Source: a filamentous cyanobacterium ESFC-1
Lineage (GTDB): Bacteria; Cyanobacteriota; Cyanobacteriia; Cyanobacteriales; Spirulinaceae
Assembly (NCBI GenBank): GCA_000380225.1
Contig: KB904821.1
Location: 5,058,221 to 5,122,220 of the forward strand
Direction: 5' to 3'
Length of the DNA: 64,000 nt
The notes beneath the pieces are model-generated. The model saw only the letters and a list, made by a program, of their open reading frames with translations. It made no database searches and had not been told where the DNA came from. Shown here piece by piece: positions 1 to 9,109 of the stretch; the stretch's first letter is position 1, and every line of letters begins with the position of its first letter. The position numbers and the translations under genes were made by a program.

Positions 1-243
1 AATATTTTTACGAGCGTAGTGGCGTTTTGGACATTGCTGGGCAAACTTAAACTGACTATCTAGCTGACGTTCAATACTATAAAAGTCGCATCCTTCTAAA
101 TTGAAGTTTGGCGGGCTAGAAGAATCACCAATAACAATAAATTCCCATTCTTTTTTTAAGCTACCTGATGCTAGTTTAGATAAAATCTTATTAGGACTAG
201 CAATTGATGTTACAACTAAATGTGCTTTTTCTTGATTATTCAT
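1..243 (-). CDS. STELLO-like glycosyltransferase (DUF288), N-terminal part only
   Basis: The first 81 codons of a gene that runs off the left edge of the window. The start is the ATG at 243. The peptide opens with a short lead, then VVTSIASP, a FIVIGDSSSP segment and GCDFYSIERQ, and ends at HYARKNI. This pattern (a TSI..P strand, IGD..SP and the H-Y-A-R-K-N sequence) is what I recognise from STELLO/DUF288 proteins, which in plants assist cellulose synthase and in bacteria sit in polysaccharide loci. It lies 57 bases after the neighbouring GT2 gene on the same strand and is probably the next gene of the operon. The family call rests on pattern memory, and the catalytic part is outside the window. 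Confidence 0.6.
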   Translation of the reverse strand, partial: MNNQEKAHLVVTSIASPNKILSKLASGSLKKEWEFIVIGDSSSPPNFNLEGCDFYSIERQLDSQFKFAQQCPKRHYARKNI

Positions 244-300
244 AAAAACTTATTTGATTTTAGTACAAAGCTTACAGTATTCTAATTTTTGATATACTTT

Positions 301-1041
301 TTACTTGCCTAAGAGCCTTTCTTGGAAAAGTCGAAAAAGATTCTGAAAAGCATCAAAAATTGCTGTTTTATTAACGCTAGGACTCGCAGCTTTATAACAA
401 ATTGGAACTTCAGCAATCTTAAAATTACGGCAGTAAAACTTGATTTCAGTTTGGAAAAAATGATATCTAGATTTGATCCCTTTTTGTAAAGTATATTTGA
501 GGGTTTCTTGGGTAAATAGTTGAAAGCCACTGGTCATATCACTAAGTGTTGTTCCAAGAAGCATATTAGTCATAACTGTTCCGCCCAAACTAATCAAACG
601 ACGGCGAAATGAGCTATTTCTTATTTTTCCACCATGACAAAAGCGACTACCGAAAATACAGTCATAACCTTGAATCATTTTGTGAAAAAATTTGGGGATG
701 TCTGTCGGTTGGTGACTATAGCCAGCATCAATTTCTAAAATCCAATCACATCCGGCATATATAGCTTCCTTATAGCCTCTAATATAAGCATCAACGACAC
801 AGCGATTTTCAGGAGCCCAAATTACGTTTAATCGCGATTCCGATTTGGCACTATTTAATAAAATATCTAAAGTGTTATCAGTACTCGCATAATCTAGGAC
901 TGCGAAAAAAGTAACTGATGCAAAATCTTGGCAGTTTTCTAATGTTTCTTTAACAAAATCAACAGCTACATCTGCTTCATTGGCCATAGGACAAACTATG
1001 CCTAGATTCAATTCGGAAGTGTCAAGTTTCTTATTATTCAT
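301..1041 (-). CDS. Family 2 glycosyltransferase, dolichol-phosphate-mannose-synthase type
   Basis: A small GT-A fold glycosyltransferase with no C-terminal membrane helices, so probably a soluble or peripheral enzyme. It has an N-terminal strand (LGIVCPMANEAD), a nucleotide-binding DYASTDNT segment at about residue 53, and the acidic EIDAGYSHQP motif at about 106-115, which corresponds to the D-A-D-x-S-H-P-P metal/donor site of DPM1-like enzymes; GSRF follows at about 134. A TTG nine bases upstream (1050) is in frame, but I prefer the ATG at 1041. It belongs to the minus-strand operon beginning at wzm. The sugar and acceptor cannot be told from sequence. The ending is complete, and 247 residues is normal for the soluble branch of this family. 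Confidence 0.85.
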   Translation of the reverse strand: MNNKKLDTSELNLGIVCPMANEADVAVDFVKETLENCQDFASVTFFAVLDYASTDNTLDILLNSAKSESRLNVIWAPENRCVVDAYIRGYKEAIYAGCDWILEIDAGYSHQPTDIPKFFHKMIQGYDCIFGSRFCHGGKIRNSSFRRRLISLGGTVMTNMLLGTTLSDMTSGFQLFTQETLKYTLQKGIKSRYHFFQTEIKFYCRNFKIAEVPICYKAASPSVNKTAIFDAFQNLFRLFQERLLGK

Positions 1042-1108
1042 TAAAAACAATAATTATCTTTTACTCTTAAGTTTATAAAAATACAAATTTAATTGAAACT
1101 TCCTGATA

Positions 1109-2269
1109 TTATATGACGTTATGTACATACATATTCTCTATTTTTTGCCAAAAATATTCTTTTTTAACAAATTTTTCTCCTTGCACACCTAATTGAATAG
1201 TAACTATTTTGTTCATAGCTTCTATTACTAGCTTAAATTCATAAATATTACTAAACCATAAACCGCCATTAGACCTACGGCATTGACCGACTAAAACATC
1301 ACACTTGCCGTTGACAAGAACGGGCTTTTTCATTAGCCAAGCTTCCAGTAAGACAATAGAGAGACTTTCATAAGGAGAGGGCATTACTAATAGGTAACAA
1401 GCTGCCAGAGCGTTCCATTTGGTTTGCTCATCTACAAAGCCGAGAGCAATGATATCAGGATGTTGCGGAATTGTCATCATGGGTTGACCCAACAGTACCA
1501 GTTTTCGGGGTTGGGATTCTTGCGATCGCAACTCGATAAAATACTCAAATAGCTTATCACAACCCTTAGAAGGATCGACTCGACCAACATACAACAAAAA
1601 TGGGTCTTGGATATTATACTGCTGTCGGAACTGTTCTGCACTGTAATGTGCAGGGGGTTCAACAGCGATACCCGCAATTGGCCCTTCAATATTGAGGTGG
1701 GAGAAGCGTTTCTGGACAAAATCGCGTTCTTCTGGGGTGTTAAAGATGAAACCGCGTGGTTTTGCAAACAACTTGTCCCACATACTCATATAGATAGTCC
1801 ATTCGTCGTGAGCAAGGGGAGCGAGATATGCTTTGTTAGCGACGAGTGGAAGAATAAAGTAAGTTGTAGCGTACAAGTAGCCAAAGAAGATAAAAGCATC
1901 ATATTGGTGTTGATGCTTTTTGACATAATTGATAAGGTCAACAGACCAAGGCCCTTGGGCTTTCATCCAAGCTTCTTGTTCGGCTAAAGAGGCTTCCGCA
2001 AGACGAGGTGCAATCTTTTCGGATAATCGGTTAAAGTGCTTGACATTGCGTGGCTTGGTAACGCGAAAACGACGAACTTTTGCAGCACCAATTTCTACTA
2101 AACCTGGAGGGTAATGATTCTTCCAGGTCATATAATCTAAAGCACAGGTTGTTAGGATTTCAACATCCCAGTATTTTGTCATGCGTTGAGCAATAGTGAG
2201 ACAGAGATTTTCTGCTCCTCCACCTACTTCAACACCACAACGCTGTACCACAAAAGCAACTTTAGTCAT
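1109..2269 (-). CDS. GT4-family glycosyltransferase
   Basis: A retaining GT-B glycosyltransferase. The N-terminal half has the acceptor-side glycine loop (GVEVGGGAEN) near residue 12; the C-terminal half begins with YVGRVDPSKG and carries the E-x7-E donor motif in SPYESLSIVLLEAW at about residue 298. The N-terminal half shares NHYPPG and VRRFRV with the first half of the 776-residue protein at 3205-5535, so the two are paralogues. Its ATG overlaps the stop of the upstream methyltransferase by one base (TAATG), indicating translational coupling. It probably adds one sugar of the polymer exported by Wzm/Wzt. Donor and linkage are unknown. Confidence 0.88.
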   Translation of the reverse strand: MTKVAFVVQRCGVEVGGGAENLCLTIAQRMTKYWDVEILTTCALDYMTWKNHYPPGLVEIGAAKVRRFRVTKPRNVKHFNRLSEKIAPRLAEASLAEQEAWMKAQGPWSVDLINYVKKHQHQYDAFIFFGYLYATTYFILPLVANKAYLAPLAHDEWTIYMSMWDKLFAKPRGFIFNTPEERDFVQKRFSHLNIEGPIAGIAVEPPAHYSAEQFRQQYNIQDPFLLYVGRVDPSKGCDKLFEYFIELRSQESQPRKLVLLGQPMMTIPQHPDIIALGFVDEQTKWNALAACYLLVMPSPYESLSIVLLEAWLMKKPVLVNGKCDVLVGQCRRSNGGLWFSNIYEFKLVIEAMNKIVTIQLGVQGEKFVKKEYFWQKIENMYVHNVI

Positions 2270-3201
2270 TACTCTAATTCATCCGCAGGATAACTACGGT
2301 ATAAGAAAGCCGGTTTTTTCTCTTTAGCAGGTTTAGTATTAGTTGCTCGCAAAAAAATGTACTGACCTAAATCTTCTTTGCGATGGTTCAAAAAGGGTTT
2401 TAATTTGAATCCAGAAGCATAAGTACTGGGATGATTGGGGTGTACATCTGCTGTGAACATAGTTTGAACTTCAAAACCCAGGTGAGTCAGAAGTAAGTAG
2501 AGTTCGTGCTTATTATATTCTCTGTTATGTCTACCATAAGGGCCATAGCCAGAGTAAGGATCGTATATATTCTCTCCTGTAATCATCCTGACAACATTTT
2601 CTAAGCGGCTGACATTGGGGGTTGTGAGAATCAGGCTTCCTTGCGGTTTTAATGTCCGTTTAATTTGTTTTAAAACGGTAACAGGATCCATTAACAAGTG
2701 TTCTATGATCTCGCAAAATAATACAACATCAAACTGGTGATCGGGGAACGGAAAGTCTTCGGATTCAATATTGAAATGAGATGATTTGAGTTCGATTGTT
2801 TTAGCTTGATGTGAAGTAAAATCTTGATAATTTACTTTTTGAACAACGGTAGAATCAAAGTTAGCGCCAAAATAATTGGCTAAGGTTAAATCAAGTTGGG
2901 TAAATTCTCGTAAAAGAAAGGTTGTGAAATAGGGATTAGCTCCGAGTTCTAAACATTTACCAGTCAGAGATTGCGTTAATCCATAAGTATAAACAAACCG
3001 CCGAAAATCATGGGTACAATAGTTTATCATTTCTTGTGGAGGTGCATCCGCTACGCGAACGGATTGTAGAAAATCAAAAAGTTGCTTTTCGTTTACTCCT
3101 GAAGGTAATGGTAGATCGGGACTGAGGGGAAATAGGTATTTTGATGTTGTTGCAATTTTTCTGAGTTTTCCTTTGACTTTCTGCCAACTAGTTTGATTCA
3201 T
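2269..3201 (-). CDS. Class I SAM-dependent methyltransferase
   Basis: A Rossmann-fold methyltransferase of 310 residues. Motif I is CLELGANPYF near residue 83, somewhat degenerate since the usual G-x-G is replaced by G-A-N. The post-motif segment DVVLFCEIIEHLLMDP followed by LKPQGSLILTTPNV is typical of the Methyltransf_11/23 group. It sits between two glycosyltransferases in the wzm-wzt operon, 3 bases from its upstream neighbour and 1 base overlapping the next, so sugar O-methylation of the exported glycan is the natural inference. A role in adding a polymer end-cap is possible but not shown. Confidence 0.8.
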   Translation of the reverse strand: MNQTSWQKVKGKLRKIATTSKYLFPLSPDLPLPSGVNEKQLFDFLQSVRVADAPPQEMINYCTHDFRRFVYTYGLTQSLTGKCLELGANPYFTTFLLREFTQLDLTLANYFGANFDSTVVQKVNYQDFTSHQAKTIELKSSHFNIESEDFPFPDHQFDVVLFCEIIEHLLMDPVTVLKQIKRTLKPQGSLILTTPNVSRLENVVRMITGENIYDPYSGYGPYGRHNREYNKHELYLLLTHLGFEVQTMFTADVHPNHPSTYASGFKLKPFLNHRKEDLGQYIFLRATNTKPAKEKKPAFLYRSYPADELE

Positions 3202-3204
3202 GAT

Positions 3205-5535
3205 TTATAGTATTTCAAGTAATTTATTTAAATTGTGCTGAATATTTTTTAATAAAAACTCTTTACGTCTTTTTTGTTGAGCCTTGAGGACGGTAGTTTT
3301 TAAATCTCGATTGTTCATTAAGAGTTTTGCTAAAGCGGCAACTTGCAGTAAATCATCTTTACTATTGAACAAGATACCACCATATCCTAATGTTTCAGGA
3401 ACAGCACTGCTTTTGTAAGCGAGGACAGGAATATCAAACCACATGGCTTCAATGAGGGGAACACCAAAGCCTTCGTGTTCGCTCATGGACCAAAAAAGGT
3501 GTGCAGTACGATAATATGCTAAAAGTTGAGCGTCGTTGACTTGTCCGGTAACAATGACGCGATCGCTCAAGTTCAGTTTCGCGATTGCCTTTAAAATATG
3601 ACAGTAGTAGGGTTCAGTGTTACTTCCCCAACCAATTAGAATTAAGCGAGCATTGGAATCTAGGGTTAGGTAGTGACGAAAGGCAATGAGTAAATCTTCT
3701 TGTTTTTTATTGGGTGAAATCCGACCGACGAAAATTAAATTTGTGACACCATCTTGAAGTTGCTCCATAAGAGAAGCGTCTGGGGCTATATCCCATTTTT
3801 GAGGATCGACGATGATGGGAAGCACAGTCGGATTTGTAAATCCCAACTCAGCTAATTCTGATGCGTTATAAGCTGAGTCTCCAACGGATAAAGGAAAGTG
3901 GGAAGCTAATTTAGCCAGGTCTTTTCTTCCTTGTTCGAGGAGATTTGCGAAGTGAGGATCGAAGGGTTGGAAGAATTCAGAAGGTGTGATGTTATGGTAA
4001 ATCAAACATTTAGAGCCAGGATGCGCGATCGCACAATTGGTAATATCAGGATTGCCAATAGAATGATGATACAGTAAACCCGCATCAGAATTTATTTTTG
4101 ACTCGGATAATAGCTTTACTTCCTGAATTACACGAGGGTCTACATAACGGGTAAATATCTCTGAATGATAACCCGAATCTCGCAAATAATTTCTAATTAT
4201 TAAAGCTTGATTAGAAATGGCATCACCATAACTAAAATTAGGCAAAAGTTGGTGAATTTCTTTGAGCTTGGAAGTAATAGCAGCAGCTTGAGCTTTCTTT
4301 GGATTAGACTGTTGAGCAGTCAAACCTAAAGCCACTTCGTAGCGTTCCATGACTTTATTCCAAACAGCGTTTTCTTGGGCATAATTATAGCCTTTGAAAC
4401 CATAATCTTGCATTTGAGATTCATCCAAGCTATCTACTTTAGCGAATAAATCTGCCCATTCTTGCTCCGTTTTGGCTAACCATCCTCCTTGAGATGATTG
4501 AACGGCAAGAGAAGTTGCGAGACAGTCTTGATGAGCTGCAACGGGGCGTTTGTTCAACCAAGCCTCCATCATAACGCGAGAATAGCTTTCATTACGGCTG
4601 GGTTGAAAAAGTGCCAGACAGTGCTTGAGAAGTGCCGCTTTTTCTACTTCTGTGACTAAACCCAAATCTATCAAGTCAGTATGAAAGTTGGATGGGTTTA
4701 ACTGACCGGGACCGACTAAAATTAGTTTTAGCTCAGAAGTTGAATACTGTTGTTTAAAAGTTTCAAAGGCTCGAATTAATAAGTTAGTATTTTTTGTAGC
4801 ATCTCTTCGTCCTAAGCAGAGAATAAATCGTTCTTTTTGAATTGGGAAGTTCTCGATCTGGACAATCTCATTGTCAGAAACTGCGAAGTGGGTTTCTACT
4901 CCTGCTCCTGCAACAATACTTTTGTTTATGATTCCCGGGCCATATAATTTCTGTGCAAGTTGGGCTTCTCCTTGACTAATAAATAAAATTTTATATGCAC
5001 TATGAAAGATAGTTTCTACTTGCGGTAAATAAGCGTAAACTTCATCGTGTAAACAGGGTTGTAAAAAAGCACGATTTGCCACTAGGGGTAATCCCCTGAG
5101 AATAATACCGTATAAATAAGGAAGAAATACAAAAGCTTGATAGGAATTACTATTTTTTTTAAGATGTTTAAAAAGTGCTGTGGAGTTTATGTTTTCGGAA
5201 ACAAAGATAGCTGCGTCATTTAAATCGACAGGAGCAACACCAGGTTTAAGCTCTGAGGTAGATAAACTCAACATAATAGTATTAACCCGGTCGAAAGCAG
5301 CGCGATCGCGTTTATCCACTCGAAATCGCCGTACAATCAAACCTTCTTCTTTGCGCTTTCCCGGTCGATAGTGATTCTTTGACCAATCATCTTGAAATGA
5401 GCGACAACAAGTCGTTAACACTTCTACTTTATGGCCTCGTTGAGCCAAACGAGTCGCAATTTGCCAGGCTTGTTGCTCGGCTCCTCCTTTTAGTTCTTTT
5501 CCCCACCAAGGAATAACAATTGCAACGGGTTTCAC
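3205..5535 (-). CDS. Bifunctional glycosyltransferase with two GT4 domains
   Basis: This 776-residue protein is two GT-B glycosyltransferases in one chain. Domain 1 (about 1-400) has WWGKELKGGAEQ near the N-terminus, CLGRRDATKNTNLL near 240 and the E-x7-E motif in PSRNESYSRVMMEAW near 315. Domain 2 (about 430-776) has NFSYGDAISNQ at its start, VGRISPNKKQEDLL near 605 and SEHEGFGVPLIEAM near 685. Domain 1 is paralogous to the 386-residue GT4 at 1109-2269. The start codon is GTG, overlapping the upstream stop by four bases (GTGA). Fusions of this type usually transfer two consecutive sugars or build a repeated disaccharide; which applies here cannot be told. Confidence 0.88.
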   Translation of the reverse strand: MKPVAIVIPWWGKELKGGAEQQAWQIATRLAQRGHKVEVLTTCCRSFQDDWSKNHYRPGKRKEEGLIVRRFRVDKRDRAAFDRVNTIMLSLSTSELKPGVAPVDLNDAAIFVSENINSTALFKHLKKNSNSYQAFVFLPYLYGIILRGLPLVANRAFLQPCLHDEVYAYLPQVETIFHSAYKILFISQGEAQLAQKLYGPGIINKSIVAGAGVETHFAVSDNEIVQIENFPIQKERFILCLGRRDATKNTNLLIRAFETFKQQYSTSELKLILVGPGQLNPSNFHTDLIDLGLVTEVEKAALLKHCLALFQPSRNESYSRVMMEAWLNKRPVAAHQDCLATSLAVQSSQGGWLAKTEQEWADLFAKVDSLDESQMQDYGFKGYNYAQENAVWNKVMERYEVALGLTAQQSNPKKAQAAAITSKLKEIHQLLPNFSYGDAISNQALIIRNYLRDSGYHSEIFTRYVDPRVIQEVKLLSESKINSDAGLLYHHSIGNPDITNCAIAHPGSKCLIYHNITPSEFFQPFDPHFANLLEQGRKDLAKLASHFPLSVGDSAYNASELAELGFTNPTVLPIIVDPQKWDIAPDASLMEQLQDGVTNLIFVGRISPNKKQEDLLIAFRHYLTLDSNARLILIGWGSNTEPYYCHILKAIAKLNLSDRVIVTGQVNDAQLLAYYRTAHLFWSMSEHEGFGVPLIEAMWFDIPVLAYKSSAVPETLGYGGILFNSKDDLLQVAALAKLLMNNRDLKTTVLKAQQKRRKEFLLKNIQHNLNKLLEIL

Positions 5536-6788
5536 GATATTTCCTCCTCAATATTTTTGTGAGAAGACGCATCTTGAGTAATTTTATAACCAATTACGGC
5601 GTAGTCTTGAAAACCGTAGAAAAGCTCATTAAATCGCTGAGTAATCGCTTGATCTCCTGGTATTTTTGCGTTGGAATCGCCAGGATTGAGGGGTAAAATT
5701 TCGACGGGTTCAAACCCTGTCCTTTCCAATAAAAATTGAGTGAGTTCGTTGGGTAAAGGATTGCGGTGAGTTGGGTCGAAATAAAATGATTTACTTCCTA
5801 CCATAACGTTCTGTGGATTAGGTGTTTCAAAAATCGCGATTCCACTAGGTTTTAAGACTCGGATTGTTTCAGCAAATAATTGTAGTAGTTGAGGAAAAGG
5901 CAGATGTTCGATGATGTGAAAGCCTGTAACTCCTGCTAAACTTTCTGAAGGAAGGGATTGGAGGTGTGCGATCGCGTCTGCTTCATGTACATCCAAATTT
6001 TGAGTTTGACATTCTGCGACCATCACGCGATTACAATCTATTCCTGTAGCTTTATAACCGTTATCTTGTAGTAATTGCAACCATTCTCCTCGTCCGCATC
6101 CCAAATCTAGTATAGATTCTGAAGTAGAAAGATTAGCTTTTTTCAAAATGGGTAAATAGACTTCTAAACGTTTTTTGATTTCTTCAGAGTTGCCCCGAAA
6201 TTTATCTTCAAAAGCGACATAAAACGCATCTTGTAAATGTTCTAATTCTTGGTCGATCGCTTGAGACTGTATATCCGAATTGTTCGTGTTTTTTGACAGG
6301 TTTGAGAGGAGTTGCTTATAGTGAGCGACTTCTGTTTGCAACGCCTTGACTTCTGTTACTAGATTTTGATTGCGATGTTCGACAATTTGACTTCTCGTTT
6401 CAATTATTTTATTGGTTGATTCTATTGAGACTAAAGCACTTTTTAATAACTCGAAAGCATCTATAAAATTTTGATTTACGGCTCGTTGTTTTTTAAAAAG
6501 AAAATTATATACTTTTAAAAATATTTTTATTAGTTGCTTTTGTGGACTTTTATCAAAAGGAAAGCGGTTGAACTTTCCCGGAATTTCAGATATTTCTCGA
6601 AAGCCTACTTTCGCATTTTGTAGAAGTGCGTCTATACGACTAACGAATATACTATCAGCAGTAGTCGATTGATGATTAATTAACTGATTTGGAGAAACTT
6701 CTGTTCCTAATTGTTGTTTTTGAGCCTCTGCTTTGACTTTTTTCATTAAGTCATCAACATTAATTTCAGGATTATTTGCTTCAATCAT
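5532..6788 (-). CDS. Coiled-coil SAM-dependent methyltransferase
   Basis: The C-terminal half is a class I methyltransferase: motif I ILDLGCGRGEW near residue 230, then GVTGFHIIEHLPFP and AIFETPNPQNV. The N-terminal half has no recognisable enzyme domain; about residues 115-200 are heptad-rich (LVTEVKALQTEVAHYKQLL) and predicted by eye to be a coiled coil. I chose the ATG at 6788; an in-frame TTG at 6806 lies only 3 bases after the wzt stop. The gene follows wzt directly. In Escherichia coli O8/O9a, WbdD joins a methyltransferase to a coiled-coil ruler that sets chain length; a similar role is an inference from architecture and location, since no kinase domain is present here. Confidence 0.8.
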   Translation of the reverse strand: MIEANNPEINVDDLMKKVKAEAQKQQLGTEVSPNQLINHQSTTADSIFVSRIDALLQNAKVGFREISEIPGKFNRFPFDKSPQKQLIKIFLKVYNFLFKKQRAVNQNFIDAFELLKSALVSIESTNKIIETRSQIVEHRNQNLVTEVKALQTEVAHYKQLLSNLSKNTNNSDIQSQAIDQELEHLQDAFYVAFEDKFRGNSEEIKKRLEVYLPILKKANLSTSESILDLGCGRGEWLQLLQDNGYKATGIDCNRVMVAECQTQNLDVHEADAIAHLQSLPSESLAGVTGFHIIEHLPFPQLLQLFAETIRVLKPSGIAIFETPNPQNVMVGSKSFYFDPTHRNPLPNELTQFLLERTGFEPVEILPLNPGDSNAKIPGDQAITQRFNELFYGFQDYAVIGYKITQDASSHKNIEEEIS

Positions 6789-6809
6789 TACTGAGTTTGG
6801 ATTCAACAG

Positions 6810-8063
6810 TTAAAACAAGTTTGTATATTCTGGATTAGCGATCGCGGCAGTTGCATTCAAGTCTAGTAGCCCATCACAGGACTGATTACCAATTACTTCC
6901 AATACCATATAATCATCAATCCAGTCATAGCTGATTCCTGTACTAGAATGAGCCGCTATGGATAAACTATATAACCCTTTGTGTAAATGGCAAGTCATCT
7001 CGAAAGCAATTTTAATCTTTTGATTTTTTTGTAAATTAGGTAACGCTATCGACAATGAATTAGTATTAGTTCCATAGAGAACAATTCCCGTCAAAGTTCT
7101 AAGAGAAATACCGACAACAAAATCATCAATATTTTGATGAGCTAGTAATTCAATGATGATTCTAAAAACTAAACCTGTTTGTACTTTCCCTTTTAAGTTA
7201 TCATTAGAAATATCAGTTGTTGTAGCATTTTCAATGGTTAAATTACCGTTGCCATGTCGATGCCAATCAAAATCATGGAACTCTTGATTGGAAGAATTAA
7301 TGCTTTGAGCCTCTCTGGGGTCGATCTTTTGTTCGCTACTCAATAAAGCGATATAGCGATTAATAACGTATTTAGGTGTTCCTTGTTCTAGTAAGAAGCC
7401 TTGATTCATTAAAATGGCGCGATCGCACAAAAATTTGATACTCGACAAGTCGTGAGATACTAGAAGTAACGTCACCCCCTCTGCTTGGAGTTGGCGGATT
7501 TTTTTCATGCAGCGAGCCTGAAACTTAGCATCACCCACAGCCAAGGCTTCATCGACAATCAAAATTTTAGGATCGATATGGGCTGCAACCGCAAAAGCCA
7601 AACGAACAGCCATCCCACTTGAATAAGTCTTCAAAGGTTGGTCAAGAAAATCCCCAATATCGGCAAAAGCAGCAATATTATCAAACTTGGCAGCAATTTC
7701 TTTTTTGCTCAATCCCAAAATTTGACCATTAAAAAATACATTCTGTCGTCCTGTAAAATCAGGATTAAAGCCACTTCCCAACTCCAGTAAAGCGGAAACT
7801 CGACCTTTCACCCGAACTTCCCCCTTCGTCGGTGTCAAAGTTCCGGCAACAATCTGAAGTAAGGTACTTTTACCAGAGCCATTTTGACCGACAATGCCCA
7901 AAGTTTGGCCTTGAGTAACCTCTAAATTAACATCCTGTAATGCCCAAAATACTTCTGCTCGACTGCGGTTAGGCAGTAATATTTCTTTCAAACGGTCAAC
8001 GGGACGGGAATAGCGCCTGTACAGTTTTGAAACATTTTTTAACGAAATAGCAATTTCACTCAT
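6810..8063 (-). CDS. wzt: Polysaccharide ABC transporter ATP-binding protein (Wzt) with C-terminal cargo domain
   Basis: The ATPase of an ABC-2 polysaccharide exporter. Walker A is GQNGSGKST, the signature is YSSGMAVRLAFAV, Walker B is ILIVDEALAVGD and the switch histidine is in LLLVSHDLSS. After about residue 250 there is a second, all-beta-looking domain of about 165 residues (GLVFRIIIELLAHQNIDDF, then GIVLYGTNTNSL) that matches the Wzt C-terminal carbohydrate-binding domain, which recognises the modified non-reducing end of the polymer. I chose ATG at 8063, before EIAISLKNVSKLY; an ATG at 8105 would add 14 residues that overlap the wzm gene. Its partner is the permease at 8089-8943. Confidence 0.92.
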   Translation of the reverse strand: MSEIAISLKNVSKLYRRYSRPVDRLKEILLPNRSRAEVFWALQDVNLEVTQGQTLGIVGQNGSGKSTLLQIVAGTLTPTKGEVRVKGRVSALLELGSGFNPDFTGRQNVFFNGQILGLSKKEIAAKFDNIAAFADIGDFLDQPLKTYSSGMAVRLAFAVAAHIDPKILIVDEALAVGDAKFQARCMKKIRQLQAEGVTLLLVSHDLSSIKFLCDRAILMNQGFLLEQGTPKYVINRYIALLSSEQKIDPREAQSINSSNQEFHDFDWHRHGNGNLTIENATTTDISNDNLKGKVQTGLVFRIIIELLAHQNIDDFVVGISLRTLTGIVLYGTNTNSLSIALPNLQKNQKIKIAFEMTCHLHKGLYSLSIAAHSSTGISYDWIDDYMVLEVIGNQSCDGLLDLNATAAIANPEYTNLF

Positions 8064-8088
8064 CACACCATTGCTGCTGGAGCAATCT

Positions 8089-8943
8089 TTAGAGTACATC
8101 AGCAAATGCAGATTGCAAGCGTCGGTAGACCCAAAATCCGCCGATAAAAATTAGACTCGATAGCACTGTCGCTACCGTCCATTCCCACCAATGTCTGATA
8201 CTCCCCACCAAAACTAAATCTCGATACACTTGCGCGATCGCGGCTAAAGGATTGATCCAGAATACAACTTCAGAGAAAGGTTTGGGAATAGCTGAAGCCG
8301 GATAAACAATCGGTGTGAGGTAAAATCCGATATTAAGTGCCACACCCACCGTCTGTGGGATATCGCGCAAAAACACCGTCAATGCTGCCGTTAAATAGCC
8401 TAATCCTGCCGTCAACAGCAGTTGGGGTAGCCATACCAACGGCAGTAATAATAAACTGGGATGGAGCGTTTGCGTCGTAATAACCACAAAACTAATCAAG
8501 AGCAGTAAACCGAATATACTTTCGAGAAAGGTTGATAAAATCGGCACGATTGGCAACAAAATCAAAGGAAACAGCACCTTTTTAACCAAATTCGTTTGGC
8601 GTAATACCGAACCCGTTGCTTGCACCAAGCCATTCGTAAAAGTCATCCAAGGTAGCAACCCCGCAAACAGCCATAATCCGTAACTCACATTGCTCTCAGG
8701 TAATTCTTTCAGACTGAGCTTAACCTGTAAAACTATAGAGAAGACGTAAGTATAGATTAGTAACTGAGCCAGTTGGTGGAGTAGCGGCCACAGATTCCCC
8801 AAAATAGAGCCTTTGTAACGGGCTTCTAAATCCCGTTGTACCAAGGCTTTGAGTAGATCGAGTTGAGTCAATAGCTGCTCGTTGAATGTTCGGGGTAATA
8901 TAAACTGTTTGAGGTGACGGATTTTTTTCTTGATTTGTTGCAA
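8089..8943 (-). CDS. wzm: Polysaccharide ABC transporter permease (Wzm)
   Basis: A six-helix ABC-2 membrane protein that with Wzt exports undecaprenyl-linked glycan across the inner membrane. The cytoplasmic N-terminus is followed by RDLEARYKGSILGNLWPLL, the amphipathic entry typical of Wzm/TagG/KpsM permeases, then hydrophobic segments near residues 60-85, 100-120, 130-155, 165-190, 200-225 and 255-275. The C-terminal half has INPLAAIAQVYRDLV, also usual for the family. The start appears to be TTG at 8943, with GAGAG about eight bases upstream; there is no nearby ATG. It is the first gene of the minus-strand operon that reaches the left edge of the window. Confidence 0.92.
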   Translation of the reverse strand: MQQIKKKIRHLKQFILPRTFNEQLLTQLDLLKALVQRDLEARYKGSILGNLWPLLHQLAQLLIYTYVFSIVLQVKLSLKELPESNVSYGLWLFAGLLPWMTFTNGLVQATGSVLRQTNLVKKVLFPLILLPIVPILSTFLESIFGLLLLISFVVITTQTLHPSLLLLPLVWLPQLLLTAGLGYLTAALTVFLRDIPQTVGVALNIGFYLTPIVYPASAIPKPFSEVVFWINPLAAIAQVYRDLVLVGSIRHWWEWTVATVLSSLIFIGGFWVYRRLQSAFADVL

Positions 8944-9109
8944 TACTCTCTATCCTGTCTTGAATTTCAAAAGAATACTCAATCGACTGAAGTCCATACA
9001 GAACTCTAGTTTTCGAGTATACTGCCTAAGATTTACAATGTTCTAGAGTAGAATACCAAAGAAAGTTTATCTTTTTTCTTATATCTTTACTTTTCAATCT
9101 TGGTATGCC
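8944..9109. promoter_or_regulatory. Divergent intergenic region between wzm and the O-antigen ligase gene
   Basis: These 166 bases separate the minus-strand wzm operon from the plus-strand ligase/polymerase gene and must hold the promoters of both. At 9016-9023 there is a perfect palindrome AGTATACT, which reads as a -10-like TATACT on either strand. I see no convincing -35 box at the right spacing for either direction, so the promoter assignment is only a candidate. Confidence 0.25.

Noticed and set aside
1607..1987. Plus-strand open frame of 126 codons opposite the GT4 gene
   Set aside because: It is antisense to a clear GT4 gene and its peptide has no family features.
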